A stretch of 11,335 nt of DNA from Parvibaculum sp. (GTDB lineage: Bacteria; Pseudomonadota; Alphaproteobacteria; Parvibaculales; Parvibaculaceae), in the NCBI GenBank assembly GCA_020062605.1, contig JAGUWA010000012.1, positions 1 to 11,335 on the forward strand, in the 5' to 3' direction. The translations under genes were made by a program, and so were the position numbers. Shown piece after piece: positions 11,126-11,335 of this stretch. The notes below the pieces were generated by a model. It was not told the DNA's origin. It worked only from the letters and a program-made list of their open reading frames with translations, and ran no database searches. Position 1 is the stretch's first letter. Every line of letters begins with the position of its first letter.

Positions 11126-11335
11126 ATGCTCGACCCCGTCTTTCTCCACGCCTTGCTGGCGCTCGCATCCGGCGCCCTGATCGGCCTCTCTTTGGGACTT
11201 ATCGGCGGCGGCGGGTCGATTCTCGCGGTTCCGCTCCTGCTCTATGTGGTCGGCGTCGCCTCGCCCCATGTCGCCATCGGCACCGGCGCGCTCGCCGTCG
11301 CGGCGAATGCGGCGGTGAGTCTCGCCATGCACAGC
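11126..11335 (+). CDS. TauE/SafE-family membrane permease (partial, N-terminal 70 aa)
   Basis: The right edge cuts this gene after 70 codons. The N-terminus HALLALASGALIGLSLGL is a first membrane segment. It is followed by the family's glycine motif LIGGGGSILAVPLLLY (25-40), then GVASPHVAIGTGALAVAANA (43-62), a typical start of a TauE/SafE (PF01925) protein. Members are inner-membrane exporters or importers of sulfite, sulfoacetate, taurine-derived or other organic anions. The substrate is not readable from this fragment. ATG 11126 has AAGGA eight nt upstream. It is divergent from the patatin-related gene across a 193-bp intergenic region that holds the repeats and candidate promoter listed above. 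Confidence 0.9.
   Translation, partial: MLDPVFLHALLALASGALIGLSLGLIGGGGSILAVPLLLYVVGVASPHVAIGTGALAVAANAAVSLAMHS

Noticed and set aside
1..11335. Search for mobile elements, CRISPR repeats, tRNA or rRNA genes, toxin-antitoxin pairs and defence genes.
   Set aside because: No direct-repeat arrays, transposase or integrase motifs, tRNA-like cloverleafs or defence-type nuclease/helicase motifs were seen. The genes are ordinary chromosomal families.

Overview
The window is GC-rich, tightly packed DNA that looks like an alphaproteobacterial chromosome. The main pointers are two tandem PAS_5 (former DUF1457) proteins, a family concentrated in Alphaproteobacteria, and the strong C/G preference at third codon positions. 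The mix of acyl-CoA dehydrogenase, group-1 LLM oxidoreductase, patatin-related protein and OprC-type copper receptor would fit a Parvibaculum-like genus; that placement is inference. I see no rRNA, tRNA, CRISPR array, insertion sequence or prophage gene.

Layout. (1) Positions 1-834, minus strand: a PaaI-type hotdog thioesterase followed by an LLM-class flavin oxidoreductase that runs off the left edge. (2) 997-2179, plus strand: two paralogous single-domain PAS_5 proteins. A divergent intergenic region with a perfect 8-bp inverted repeat separates them from the thioesterase. (3) 2201-4058, plus strand: a good sigma-70-type promoter, an acyl-CoA dehydrogenase and a uracil-DNA glycosylase-family protein, apparently one transcript. 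An 8-bp inverted repeat overlaps both the -10 element and the ribosome binding site. (4) 4099-6803, plus strand: a copper-uptake unit made of a promoter, a small exported DUF2946-like protein and an OprC-type TonB-dependent copper receptor, closed by a strong 10-bp stem-loop. (5) 6845-7849: a lipoprotein alpha/beta hydrolase of the lysophospholipase/monoacylglycerol-lipase type. (6) 7927-8427: an Hsp20 small heat-shock protein whose leader can fold over its Shine-Dalgarno site. (7) 8434-10932, minus strand: an 832-residue patatin-related phospholipase-like protein, convergent with hsp20 with only 6 nt between the stops. (8) 11126 to the right edge: the start of a TauE/SafE-family permease, divergent from the patatin gene and preceded by an AT-richer stretch with overlapping inverted repeats.

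Functionally the genes are mostly housekeeping or lipid-related: thioesterase, acyl-CoA dehydrogenase, membrane-anchored lipase and patatin. A copper-acquisition unit and a stress chaperone are added. I do not see a new multi-gene defence or mobile system. The most interesting points are regulatory (a possible RNA thermometer before hsp20, operators overlapping promoters, a terminator whose U-tract doubles as a -35 box) and protein-level (variant metal ligands in the copper receptor and its partner, four cysteines in the UDG-like protein, a large uncharacterised C-terminal half in the patatin-related protein).
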